Assembly (NCBI RefSeq): GCF_020283565.1
Contig: NC_060059.1
Span: 5,773,501 to 5,837,500 of the forward strand
Reading direction: 5' to 3'
DNA: 64,000 bases
Origin: Trifolium pratense
Taxonomy: Eukaryota; Streptophyta; Magnoliopsida; Fabales; Fabaceae
This document shows positions 42,049 through 52,905 of the stretch, one piece after another; position 1 is the first letter of the stretch; every line of letters begins with the position of its first letter. A program made the position numbers and the translations under genes. The notes below the pieces were generated by a model, which had not been told where the DNA came from, did not search any database, and saw only the letters and a program-made list of their open reading frames with translations.

Positions 42049-43589
42049 TTCCATAACGGAACGGACAATAAAAGGTTTCCACGTACGTGATGCAGGGATT
42101 TTGGGAGAGTGTTCGGGAATGACACTGTCATTGTCCTTACTTCTGGCGACTGAACCTTACGTTAAAGTGATGAATATGATGCAGCCAAAAATAAAAGTGA
42201 GAGGAGAAAACTTAATTATTATACATATATTCCCTAAAAATAAAATGAAAGAAAATTAAACGACATAAATCATGTTTAATTTTTGGTGTTTTGTGATGGT
42301 GTCAATGTGTCATTGCCAAAAATTGTTTCGTTCCTTCCTTGTTGTCAAAGCTGATTGTAGGTGAAATATGGTGCAACGAAGACATGTAATTAATTATCTT
42401 CACATTTTTGGATATATCAGTGGGAAAAACAGGCATAGAGAAAATAAAAGAATGTAATCAACAATACATGAATATAACGTCCAAACTCTAAAACCAAAAA
42501 AAAAAAAAAAACACGGCCGTTGTCAAAACCGACAATCAGAGAATAAACACTTGTGAAAATTGTTACAATACATAGACTTCACTCTCAACCACCACATGAC
42601 CCCAGTACACCCACACTCTCCAAAGTAAATATTTGAACTACATCTCAAATACTCTTAAATAAGAGCATAAGAGAAAAGAAAAAATACACAAATATAAATT
42701 TAAAGTGTTTACAAGTGTTACTGTTTGGTGTATGAAACAACAAATTTGAGGTCTCTATATATATAGCATTGAGCTCATCCACTCTTCATTTTTCTAAGCA
42801 ATGTGTGACTTCTTAAATATAATTTTCTTTACCATTTTTTCCTTCATTAGCAATGTGAGACTTACATTGCAATCAACCCCAATAATCAGAACTCGATCGT
42901 GGGATAAATAATATTTAACAAAAAAATGAAAAATAATAAAAATACTCTTAAGATAAATGAATTTATCTACCAAATCTTTCAACTAGTATGTGCCACCTTT
43001 TCTGATTGGATTTATTTGCTGGATTTTGACCTCACTCTCACACATGTCCAAGATCTTGAAGATATAGAAAGATGAAGATCATTTGGTGGTGTGTTTAACC
43101 ACCACCTTATTTATTCATGAAAACTAGTAGTCAAAACTCTTAGTCCAACAAAAATCGAACCTTCAAAACAGAATCTGAAATTTAAAGCAACAGCATTCAA
43201 AACAGAGTTGATAAAAATGGAATAACAGTTAATTTTTGTGGCAAGGAGCAACATAATTATTTTTTAGGGTTAAATAACTAAATGGTATCTATAGTTTTTC
43301 AGAATTTCATTTTTAGTTCTTAAATTTTTTTTTTGCACTTTTTAATTCCTGAAGAAAAAAAAATTATCACAACAACTTTTGATCCTTACTTTTAATCAGA
43401 CTCTTGTATACTTTCACATTTTTGAATTATTTTTTATATCCATTTTATAATATTATATAAGAGCATCTCCGATAAAAATTTTGAATTTTGAACATAAGAT
43501 AGATTATTTATGAATATTTCCGTAAAAATAAACTATAAAATTCATATTTAATTCATCTCTTGTTAAAAAAAAACTAAAACTTTTGCAAA

Positions 43590-43591
<2 letters not shown>
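42049..43591. other. Intergenic, no gene seen
   Basis: AT-rich spacer. A block around 42770-42850 (CTCTTCATTTTTCTAAGCAATGTG) recurs near 53250 and, altered, near 49270. It belongs to a dispersed repeat that could not be delimited. Confidence 0.45.

Positions 43592-43665
<74 letters not shown>
43592..43665. repeat. (AT)n microsatellite
   Basis: About 37 AT units. Left flank of foldback copy C; TA repeats resume at 45082 on its right side. Confidence 0.95.
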
Positions 43666-43667
<2 letters not shown>

Positions 43668-45081
43668 GGTTTTCTAACTTAGACCCTAGTTAGGTCTAAG
43701 TTAGCAAGGTGCACCTTTTCAATTGGACCAAAATACCCATTCTTTTTAATTAATTAACCAAAATACCCATTAATAGACGCAGATCCAGTGTCGCGCGCGT
43801 ACCGAAGGACCATGGTTACAGACCGTTGATTTCCATCAGACAGCCAAGATCTGATCTCATCCAGACTGTCTGATCAATCAGACAGCCCAGATCATCCTGA
43901 TCCATCAGATTCCAGCGCCTGCGCCACACTGGATTACAACCTGGAGAGAGAAAAATTTGCTTTTTAAAAGTAGGACACGTGTCACACAATGGTTGGCTGG
44001 GCGTGATTTTTGTTCATTTAATACTTTGAACTCAATTATTTCGTTGTAAATTAATTTTTTATTTTTTTATTTTTATACCAAAATTCATAATTTTTTTTAG
44101 TCTACAAATAGAGACTTGGTTCGTTTGATTTGGACACCGAAAAAAAAACGCAAATTTTCACTACCTTAATCTCATTTTTTGTCTACTAAATACGTTACTT
44201 GTGTGTTGTAATTTAACACGCACCACTCAACCAACTCACTGAAACCATTATACCAGGAAAATAGTAGATAATATTCTGAACTTTTGGTATATTTTATGAA
44301 ATTTTTGGAGACCTGAAACTATTTGTAGTTAATTAAATGAGATAAAACGGTAATTAAAAACTAATGTTTGCTTCTGAAACCATTTTACTGGTAGAATGGT
44401 TGCACATAGTTATATTCTGAAACCATTTTACTGGTAGAATGGTTTCACTGAGTAATTTATTAATTGTGTTTGCTTCTGAAACCATTTATCTGGTACAATG
44501 GTTTCAGAGAGTTGTAATCTGAAACCATTTTGCTGGTAGAATGGTTTCAGTGAGTTGATGTAAGGTAGTGAAAAATGAGATTAATGTAGTGAAAAATTGC
44601 GTTTTTTTTTCGGTGTCCAAATCAAACGAACCAAGTCTCTATTTGTAGAGAAAAAAAAATTATGAATTTTGGTATAAAAAAAATAAATAAAAAATTAATT
44701 TACAACGAAATAATTGAGTTCAAAGTATTAAATGGAAAAAAATCACGCCCAGCCAACCATTGTGTGACACGTGTCCTGCTTTTAAAAAGCAAATTTTTCT
44801 CTCTCCAGGTTGTAATCCAGTGTGGCGCAGGCGCTGGAATCTGATGGATCAGGATGATCTGGGCTGTCTGATTGATCAGACAGTCTTGATGAGATCAGAT
44901 CTTGGCTGTCTGATGGAAATCAACAGCCTGTAACCATGGTACTGCGGTACACGCGCGACACTGGATCCGCGTCCATTGATGGTAATTTGGTTAATTAATT
45001 AAAAAGAATGGGTATTTTGGTCCAACTGAAAAGGTGCACCTTGCTAACTTAGACCCAACTGGGTCTAAGTTAGCAGCCCCC
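43666..45081. mobile_element. Foldback-type element, copy C
   Basis: 1416 bases, the most symmetrical copy. Arms of about 510 bp (43666-44180 and 44560-45081) are near reverse complements, carrying the same landmarks as copy B: CTAACTTAGACC ends, GGTGCACCTT, ACCATGGT, GACACGTGTC, AGAGACTTGGTTCGTTTGA. The loop holds four hairpin units. Both sides are TA tracts. No coding capacity; the frame 44662-44844 is the equivalent of the arm frame at 3575 in copy B. Confidence 0.85.
44375..44549. repeat. Array of four 30-bp hairpin units (copy C)
   Basis: Units start near 44375, 44418, 44477 and 44520, in the same order and spacing as the first four units of copy B. The first unit likewise ends TTGCA instead of TTTCA, so copy C represents the undoubled array. 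Confidence 0.9.
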
Positions 45082-46016
45082 TATATATATATATATAAAG
45101 TACTAAACATGACCGCAGAAAAAAAATTAAAATTTTTGAATGATATGCATGAGTTGAATGAAAAGTAGGAACCAAAAATACAAGTTGAATGAAAATTAGG
45201 GACAAAAAATCATGATAGAAAATACTTTAAGGACCAAAAGTTGCTGAAAAAATTTATAGAGACTAAAAGTAAAATTTATATAAAAATGATACAAATGCAT
45301 GAACTAATCCTGATTGAACCAATCCATGGGTATTATGCTTCGTTAAATATTTTGTCAAGAAAAATTCAATGGGATAAAGCTTTGATAAAAAAAAAAAAAA
45401 AATGTGTGCAAAGATTAAACAAGGATTCTAACATAAACAACAAAACTTATATAAAAAGAAATCTAATTTATTATGACTGAAACCATTCTAACTAGAACTA
45501 GGTAAACTATTCCACCAAAATCCTTCTTTTTATTTATTTATTTATAATAAAAATAATCGAGTATATGTCTAAGTCTAACTACATGACTTGACTTGAACTG
45601 ACTTAAGGGACTTATTTTATCACTTAGATGTAATCTTGTTTGTAGTGGACCAAACTTTGTCTAAGAACCGAACATAATATATGATGCAATCCTATGTCAT
45701 TAGCCAAATATCGCATCCACATATGTAAAGTTACATTTTCCATTGAAAAAAGTTGCTTCGATCCCTTCTATAAATCATCAAATGTAAATTACATGAATGA
45801 CCTTACAAATTTTTCTTATTAATAAATTCTTTTGAACTATTTTAACTTCCCTTTTGTGTTCATTCATCACTCAATTTCACTAATGTTTACCATACACAAA
45901 ACATGAAGAAACTAACCCCCTCTTGTCTTTTCCTTCATCTTAATTTCATTCCCTAAAATAACCTTCCTTCCACATGATATTAGTGTCAATTTTTGTTTAG
46001 ACCAATATCATGCTCT
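45082..46016. other. 3' flank of the gibberellin oxidase gene and spacer
   Basis: TA tract, then AT-rich sequence. The frame 45241-45480 is Lys/Ile-rich with no domain. The last 200-300 bases probably include the 3' untranslated region of the minus-strand gene at 46017. Confidence 0.5.
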
Positions 46017-48625
46017 TCATGTGGTTTTATGTTGAATCCAGTTGGCAAATGCTTCAAGTGTTTTGATATCAGCTCTATAGTGCTTTTGAGTGAATTCAAG
46101 CAACATAGACCATGTGAAATCAGGGTAGATCCTTGGGTTATAATTGTCCACCAATTCACATGGTGGAGTTACCACTTTATCACTTAATGGACATAAAAAG
46201 AAAGCAAGAGATTTTCTTGTCTTTTCGCTGTTTACCACTGCCCTATGCAAGCAGCTCTTGTATCTCCCATTTGAAAGTGCCTAATAAATACAAAACCAAA
46301 TTAGGTTTAATTTTTTTACGGAAAAGAAACTCAAAACATTTCATTAATCAAAATATTTATAAATATAAGAAGGTATCAAATTAAAAACACAACGACTAAT
46401 TCTAGAACAGACACTCTAACTAATATATGAGCAACACTATTTGCTTGTCGTTTGACAAATTTCATCTCAAAATTAGAATAAAGTAATAACAAAGATTTAA
46501 TACTAAAAATTAGAACTCCAACATTCCTACTTTAGAGTACTAAACTCCAAATAAAGTAACCTCTAAATTTGAACTCCAATATTCCTACTTTATGACATGT
46601 AGTAAAACTCATTGCAAAACAATCTAATTACCATTCATCAACAAAAATTCAAACACATTGTTTTTTAGTAATAAAACCCCATGCAACAACACATGCTAAT
46701 TAAAAAAGTTAGGCAAGAAATTGAGACTCTAAACCTAAATCTTTTATTGTTAGTTTTATAGTGCAGTCAATTGTAAATCGTTAAATTAAGATGATAAAAG
46801 TTTATCTCTCTCTCAATCTAATAGTCTAAAGTCAACCGCATAAAGTGTAAAGCATCCAAACATGTGTGAATACTTTCTATTTATCCAATGATTTTAATAA
46901 AAAAAAAAAGAGATAAAGACATTACTAAATTAGTATAAAAGAATAATATTATTTTATTTGATGTGATTTTCTCTTTTATACTAAAATCATCATTTAAATA
47001 ATGTAGAGAACCCAAAATCTTAAAAACTTATCACCTATAATTAGAGGTCATTGTTTTATTTCACAAAATAATTATAAAAGTAATGGATAGATAATTGGTG
47101 CAAATGAAAGAGCAACATACCATGAAGGTATCACCAATATTGACAACAAAAGCATTGAAATGTGGAGTAATGGAATGCCATTGATCATCAACATAAACTT
47201 GCAAGCCACCTACTTGATCCTGGTGAAGAATTGTTAATGATGTTGGATCACAATGAGGTCCAGTACCTAAAGTAAGCTCAGGTTTTTGACAAGTAGGATA
47301 GTAATTGAGCCTCATTATTGAACTGTTCTCTTCAAAGAATTCCCTAAAATATGCTTTACCAACTCCAAGGCTCATTCCTAGAAGCTCCATTACACCTAAA
47401 GAAAGATTGCTCATGGCTTTGCAATAGTCCTGATAAACCTCCCTGTATAAAATATATGTAGTAAGAACATGATCTAGCAAAATATGAAACATGTGTTAAT
47501 TATTACTATCTCTGTTACTTTTTATTTGTCATTTTAAAGTTTTTTTTGAAATTTTTTGTCATTTTAAAGTTATTTATACATTGCGGAAAATTTATTGAAT
47601 TTTGATACTTTTAATGAAATTATTTATCTTTTCCTACTATACTTTAAATATTTATTACTAACTTCGATCCTTATTATAAGAAAATGTTTGCTTTTTAGGT
47701 TTATAGAATGTTTGATGTATCTAGTTTATATTATGAATCAGATACATCAAACATTCTATGAACCTAAAAGATCATTTTTTTTTTCTTATGATAAAGACCG
47801 GAAGGACTAACATATTTACTTATTTGTATCTCTACAATAAATAGTAAGAGATGATTTTGACAACTAAAGAGAAACAAAAACTTGTTATGCAAGTACAATT
47901 CACATAGTAAAAAGCTGCATAGACATATAATATGTTAAGACGAAATTTCAAACGTGCAATATCCATTTTCTCCGCACTTAATATGTGTGAATTTCACTAT
48001 TTTACTATTTTACTTATTCAAAACGACATTTAAAAAGAGACGAATGGAAGAAAAAAATGTGACATTTTTTAAATTACCCAAATTGCTGATACTCATTGCC
48101 CATTGTATTGCACAGATAGTCTCTGACAAGATTTGGTGATTTTTCATCAGCTGAGAATTGAAAAGAAAGTGTCTCTTTCCAAGGAAGTTTAGAAGAGAAT
48201 CTGCCAGTGAAACTACTAGCATAACCACAGTGTTCCCCTGTTTTTCTCTGAGCTCTCTGTTTTTGAAACAGGGGAAGCTCAAAAAAGTCATCCATGAAAA
48301 CATGAGCATCAGAGATTAACTTTTGATCAATACCATGATTGACAACAAGAAAAAAACCATGTTTTTGACATGCTTCACCAACAACCTTTGATGCTTCCAT
48401 TGCTGCAAGTGGATCACCTGAGAGAAAACCTCCCAAGTCGATAAATGGTACATCGAGTTCAGGAATATTTAAACAAGCTTGTTCTTCATCAGGCCAAATG
48501 AATTGTGTTGGTAGATTGACTTGGTTTTTGAAAATTGATGCATCAAAAACTAGTGGTTTTTCTTGTTCTTTGGTTTCATGGTTTGTTGGTGGTTGAGGCA
48601 TGCTTGTTATGCAGTTTATTGCCAT
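46017..48625 (-). CDS. GA20ox: Gibberellin 20-oxidase, 3 exons
   Basis: Exons on the minus strand: 48625-48078, 47442-47121 and 46280-46017, joining to 1134 bases, 377 residues, the usual family length. All introns are GT-AG, phases 2 and 0. It is a 2-oxoglutarate/Fe(II) dioxygenase: N-terminal domain about 55-160, catalytic domain about 220-320, iron ligands His246, Asp248 (HCDPTS) and His302, 2-oxoglutarate-binding Arg312 (RKS). LPWKET 147-152 and NYYPTCQKP 229-237 are the signatures that separate GA20ox from GA3ox and GA2ox. The enzyme oxidises carbon 20 of GA12/GA53 in several steps to GA9/GA20, a rate-limiting step of active gibberellin synthesis in the cytosol. Start is the first Met after a CT-rich leader. 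No defect seen, so probably functional. Confidence 0.93.
47658..47809. mobile_element. MITE inside GA20ox intron 1
   Basis: Inverted ends CTTCGATCCTTATTATAAG and CTTATGATAAAGACCGGAAG, and an inner inverted repeat of 20 bp (TATAGAATGTTTGATGTATC and its complement). Resembles mariner/Stowaway-type MITEs. The whole piece could fold into one long hairpin in the pre-mRNA of the gene. Confidence 0.65.
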
Positions 48626-48641
48626 TGCATTAATTAGTTAA

Positions 48642-48668
48642 TAGAGAGAGAGAGAGAGAGAGAGAGAG
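48642..48668. repeat. (GA)n/(CT)n tract in GA20ox leader
   Basis: About 13 AG units, reading as CT repeats in the 5' untranslated region on the coding strand. CT-rich leaders are common in plant promoters and can be polymorphic. Confidence 0.85.
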
Positions 48669-48773
48669 TAGTTGTTATCACGAGGAGAGAAAGAGAATGA
48701 AAATAAGTTGATAGAAGAGATGAAAGAAAAGCCAAGGCCGTTTGTTTGGGAAATCTTGGAACAAAGTTTGGAA

Positions 48774-48785
48774 TCTTATATAAGC
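48774..48785 (-). promoter_or_regulatory. TATA box of GA20ox
   Basis: Coding strand reads GCTTATATAAGATT. A TATATAA core about 150 bases upstream of the start codon, leaving a leader of roughly 115-120 bases that contains the CT tract. Confidence 0.65.
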
Positions 48786-48849
48786 AGAGCAGAGATACAC
48801 TACACATACATACAACCACTGCTCATACATACAAATTGATTGGCTACAA

Positions 48850-49681
48850 ATTAATTAAAAAAAAAAACTCTTATTTTGGTTTCTTTCTTTTTCTTTTTAT
48901 GATAAAAAATTAGATGAAAAAGACAACCTCTAAGAGTATTGATGGATGTACTTATACATGGCCTATTAATGGTGGATTCCGGATTGCATAAAGTTAAAAC
49001 AACATGCAGTCATGTAGTTTATGACAGATTTAATCATCTAATTAGACGTTTTATATTGAAAGAAAATTTGATCGAACTGCATGACTATTTAAATCTAAAT
49101 GGTTTAATCTTGATTGGACGATCAGATCTTGTTGGGTCATGAGGGGGCAACCGGAGGATCATTCACATTGGGCTCAGAACAACTATAAAAATGAGTTGGA
49201 CACACACTTTTACCCAAAACCTTAATGTGTTAGGTTTATAGATACTCTCACTTATAAAATGTTCAACCTCCATTTATGAAACTTAATTAGCTCACACTTG
49301 TTGCAACAGATCTTTCTGCATGCGGTTTTGACTTCATAAATTTTAATTCGTATTAAGCGCTCATTGGATCCAATAACGACACAAGGAAGTTTATTAGTGA
49401 AAAAAATGAAGATTAAAAAGGGTTTATATTGTCTAAAAAATTCTCACCTTGAAGATCAATTTTATTGAATTGGATTATGTTCAAAATCAAAGATGTTATA
49501 AAATGTATTTGGTTAAATGATAAATTATGCAAATATGCCCTGAATTTTCAGAAAGGGATCCAATGTGAGATAATTGTCGTGAATTTGAATTTTTGAATCT
49601 CATTTATTTTACAATAAGATAATATAGTTGTATTACAAAGAAAAAGACAGGCGAAATGGGCTGCCTTAGTTAAAGTTTATA
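48850..49681. other. Intergenic upstream of GA20ox
   Basis: AT-rich. Between about 49125 and 49310 is a copy of a dispersed repeat also present at 53160-53310 (phrases TTGTTGGGTCA, TCACTTATAAA(A/G)TGTTCAACCTCC, CTCACACTTGT). No coding potential. Confidence 0.5.
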
Positions 49682-49878
49682 CATGCAAGCTATGAAGCAC
49701 GGACACAGACACAGACACTGGACACGACACGGATATTGACACGTCGACACCGATAAAAATTTGAAAAAATGACATAATTTAGTGTAATCATAAGTGTCGA
49801 TGTCGGTGTTGGACACGGACACGTGTCGGACATGGACACGTCTAATCTGAGGAGTGTCGGTGCTTCGTAGCATGCAAG
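49682..49878. mobile_element. Small MITE with 8-bp target duplication
   Basis: Element 49690-49870 with inverted ends CTATGAAGCACGGACAC and GTGTCGGTGCTTCGTAG, flanked by CATGCAAG on both sides (49682-49689, 49871-49878). The 8-bp duplication suggests a hAT-related MITE. It contains repeated GGACAC/GTGTCC words. The open frame across it is an artefact. Confidence 0.85.
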
Positions 49879-50639
49879 TGATAAAAATGAGTAAACATTA
49901 TATATATTTTTTAGTGGAGCTGGTTACTTGATTCAAATATTCAATCCATTCTGTAAAATAAATATCTTGCCAAGAAGTTATTCCCTTGTTGCTATGTCTA
50001 CTTCAACCTCGAACAAATCTTTCTCTAATATAGTAAAGTGCAGGTATATTTCATCCAAAAGTAAAGGAAGAAAACGATGGGGTTTTTTTGTCAAGGAAAA
50101 AGATGGGTTTGTACTAGGCGGCAAGCAAATTATCACGATTTTGTAGTCGTCTTTACTAGGTAGCAAGTTAAAAGATAGCGCTCATGCTCTTGCACAGACA
50201 ACTTTGTCTCATATTTCCAGTACTTTTAATGTTATTCTCAATATTATTACTATTATTATGAATGAAATACATTACGTTTACTTCCTTTAAAAAAGTGTTC
50301 ATTATATGAGAAAGTAGTATGAAAAATTTATTACCATACATTAGTTGACATAATCTTGTACACTTACTTTCTCTTTATAGATTGTGAAACTATTCTTGGA
50401 TGACATCTAAAAATTGTTAGTGCACAATGCAACTTTCACACCCTCAACTTAGTGTAGGCTTTAGAGAGAACCTGTTACCTTTTTAGAAGAAACAACAAAA
50501 GGAAACCTGATGCAAATTATGAAAGGCAAATGTGGAAGTAACTAGAAATGACTAGTGTCCATTATGCATGTCTTTCAAAAAATATAATGGAAATATATTG
50601 AATAAAATATATAGGTTTTTTCCTAAGTTACCCTTAAAA
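49879..50639. other. Intergenic, no gene seen
   Basis: No recognisable gene or bounded repeat. The overlapping frames around 49928-50166 lie on opposite strands and show no domain. Confidence 0.45.
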
Positions 50640-50676
50640 CTAGAACATTGACCCATGCGGTGCACGGGTCTGATTA
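50640..50676 (-). mobile_element. Helitron 3' terminus
   Basis: On the minus strand the sequence reads GACCCGTGCACCGCATGGGT, a stem-loop (ACCCGTGC paired with GCATGGGT), then CAATGTT and CTAG, followed by T. A hairpin about ten bases before a terminal CTRR, with T next to it, is the standard Helitron 3' end. Confidence 0.6.
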
Positions 50677-50807
50677 GCTGTAAGATATATAATGATTAAA
50701 TAAGATAAGATAATTCCAATAATGTAAGGTATATGAAAAAAGTTTAGTAACATTAAACGATAGTTCAACAATAATTTTGGATAAATATTCATACAAAGAA
50801 AATTATG

Positions 50808-51080
50808 TTATATTACGGAAGACTTCCTTATACACCACATTCGAAGTCTTAGTCGTATCTTCACCGTCGTCATTGAATTTTTAGGAGCTAGTATAGCTCT
50901 ATTTTTTAAATACGTTATATCGTTCATGTTTTGTAAAAGTTGGGGATAGGTGCTTTCAACGATAGCAGCAAGAGGATCACCTGAATTTGGAACCAATAAA
51001 TCTGATGGAATGTCAAGTTCTAAATCATCGTCGTTGTCATCTTCAATTTATCCATCGTCAACACCCAAAACCCATTTTGA
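50808..51080 (-). pseudogene. Pif1-like helicase fragment (Helitron relic)
   Basis: The minus-strand frame carries the conserved Pif1/Helitron helicase segment with residues LLVPNSGDPLAAIVESTYP followed by YLKNRAILAPKNS, preceded by an acidic IEDDNDDDLELDIP stretch. In intact proteins this lies in the C-terminal half of the helicase; here the match is lost after ILAPKNS and no ATPase motifs remain. It sits about 170 bp inside the Helitron 3' terminus, so it is most simply the remnant of that element's own helicase. Sequence to about 51900 may include more of it, but I could not recognise other domains. Confidence 0.65.
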
Positions 51081-51952
51081 AAACAATCTTCTTTGATCCG
51101 GAAAGGTTAGGATACATTGTTAGCAAAAGAAACAAATGTGAATCAATGATTTTTTTCGTAATTAATAATATAGTCACGTTGATATATACCTTGAGTCAAC
51201 TACTATTTGCATAAATATCACCTTGATATATATTTGCAGTAATACGATCAATCATACTCCTCAAAATGAACAAACTTTTAAGTTCATAAAGACATAAAAA
51301 AAAGTAATTTTTCTTAGCTTATTTAGTTAAAAAAAAAAGTAACTTTTAAGTCCAATGATTTTTTTCTTTTAAAAATCTTTTAAAGCATACCAGTCATGCG
51401 TTAAATAAATATTATTGTTAATTTTTTCGACTAATACTTCAAATTGATTCGCGAACGGATCTACCAAAGTTGCGAAACAATAAATTTTGTGTAAAAAATC
51501 AGCATAAAACATCTTCGGAAGCATTATTGCACCTTATAAATTCAATGAACAATAGAAATGTTAGGAAAAAAGAAATTTGAGTTTTTTCCATTTAACAATG
51601 TTCTATGAAACGATGAATACTGCATATTATTTATTCATTGTTAAGTATCAATCTAAATCTAAATATAATAGAAATCACTCACTACATTCAAAATTGTGTC
51701 GTGTGTGAAAATCCTAATATCAATACTCGGTATCATAATTTTAATAGAAATAACATATAAAATTAAATTAAATATAAATAATCAAGAATTTTGGTGTAAA
51801 AAACAATCTATTAAAAATTTTGGAACTATACTAACTTTGGTTACGCAAAACTCAACGCAGTAGGTCCGATATCTAATTTGCAATTCATTAACCAACTTCT
51901 CCCGATCAGATAAATGATAGGGATTCAAAGGACCTGTTTATATATATATATA
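51081..51952. other. Possible further Helitron sequence, unresolved
   Basis: AT-rich, no clear open frame. A few minus-strand phrases (for example near 51420-51520 and 51850-51920) look weakly coding. No Helitron 5' end (TC after A) could be fixed. Ends in a TA tract at 51938-51952. Confidence 0.3.
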
Positions 51953-52357
51953 GGGGAGGGATCAAATTACACCGGTGTAACATTTGAGTATTGTTACATC
52001 GCTCAATAACGCTTCAACGAATACAAATTTTACAAAATCCACCGTTGGATTGAAATTTTATATCATTTAGATCATCCATGTTCAATTTTACAAAAATCTT
52101 AAATCGTTTGATATGTTATTGAGACCGATCAAGATTAACGTTTTATGTGTTTTTATTGAATACCGTTAAGCTTGATCAATCTCAATAACATATCAAATAT
52201 CAAATGATTTTAAATTTTTATATAATTGAACATGAATGATCTATATGATATAAACTTTCAATCCAACGGTAGATTTTGTAAAATTCGTATTCGTTGAAGC
52301 GTTATTGAGCGGTGTAACATTACTTAAATGTTACACCGGTGTAATTTGATCCCTCCC
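51953..52357. mobile_element. Foldback MITE in a TA tract
   Basis: 405 bases, nearly one palindrome: GGGGAGGGATCAAATTACAC at the left, GTGTAATTTGATCCCTCCC at the right, both followed by ACCGGT; the arms continue through CGAATACAAATTTTACAAAAT and its complement to a small loop near 52150. TATATATA lies on both sides. No coding capacity. Confidence 0.85.
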
Positions 52358-52568
52358 TATATATATATATATAAAGTTAGCATAAAGTTTTAAAACAATA
52401 TCGATTTCAGGAATAAAGATAATAAATCACAAAACAGAATGAAAGTTTATACACACCTCTGAGTAAATTAAGTCGAATTGTGGTGAAGTTGTTAACATGA
52501 GACATTGAAATGTGAAAGATTTTTTTTTTCTAATAGATTTCAATATTGTTGAAGGTGTTATAATATGA

Positions 52569-52570
<2 letters not shown>

Positions 52571-52599
<29 letters not shown>
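52571..52599. repeat. (AT)n microsatellite
   Basis: About 14 AT units, no insertion. Confidence 0.9.
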
Positions 52600-52600
<1 letters not shown>

Positions 52601-52806
52601 CTTTCCAAATCACGCGTGATAATAACTTTCTAAATCTCACATGATAATTATTCTCTAAATTTATGATCCGGTAAAAAAAAATCATTGATCAGGAAAGACA
52701 TAAAAATATTTCGTGATGAATAATATAGTCAACAATAATTTTGATATGATATACTTTTAAAATTGATGGTGCTTATCAATTATTGCACATAATTTTAATC
52801 ACAATT

Positions 52807-52905
52807 GATATACTTGCCATAGTGGTCGGAAATATTGTCTTGCATCAAAGGGTTGTGGGTTTGAATCTTAGTCAAGACAAAATTGTATTATTTTTTAATA
52901 AAAAT
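52807..52905 (+). mobile_element. SINE-like copy
   Basis: A-box-like ACTTGCCATAGTGGTCGG followed at SINE spacing by a B box GGTTTGAATC (52858-52867), then a short body and an A/T-rich tail. No cloverleaf, so not a tRNA gene. Confidence 0.5.

Noticed and set aside
46993..47110. Alternative reading of exon 2 of GA20ox running to 47061
   Set aside because: The extra residues after the Met at 47121 are intron translation; the GT at 47120 and the next exon at 46280 restore the conserved family sequence.
50987..51214. 75-residue plus-strand frame as a gene
   Set aside because: Opposite strand of the Pif1-like fragment; no domain.
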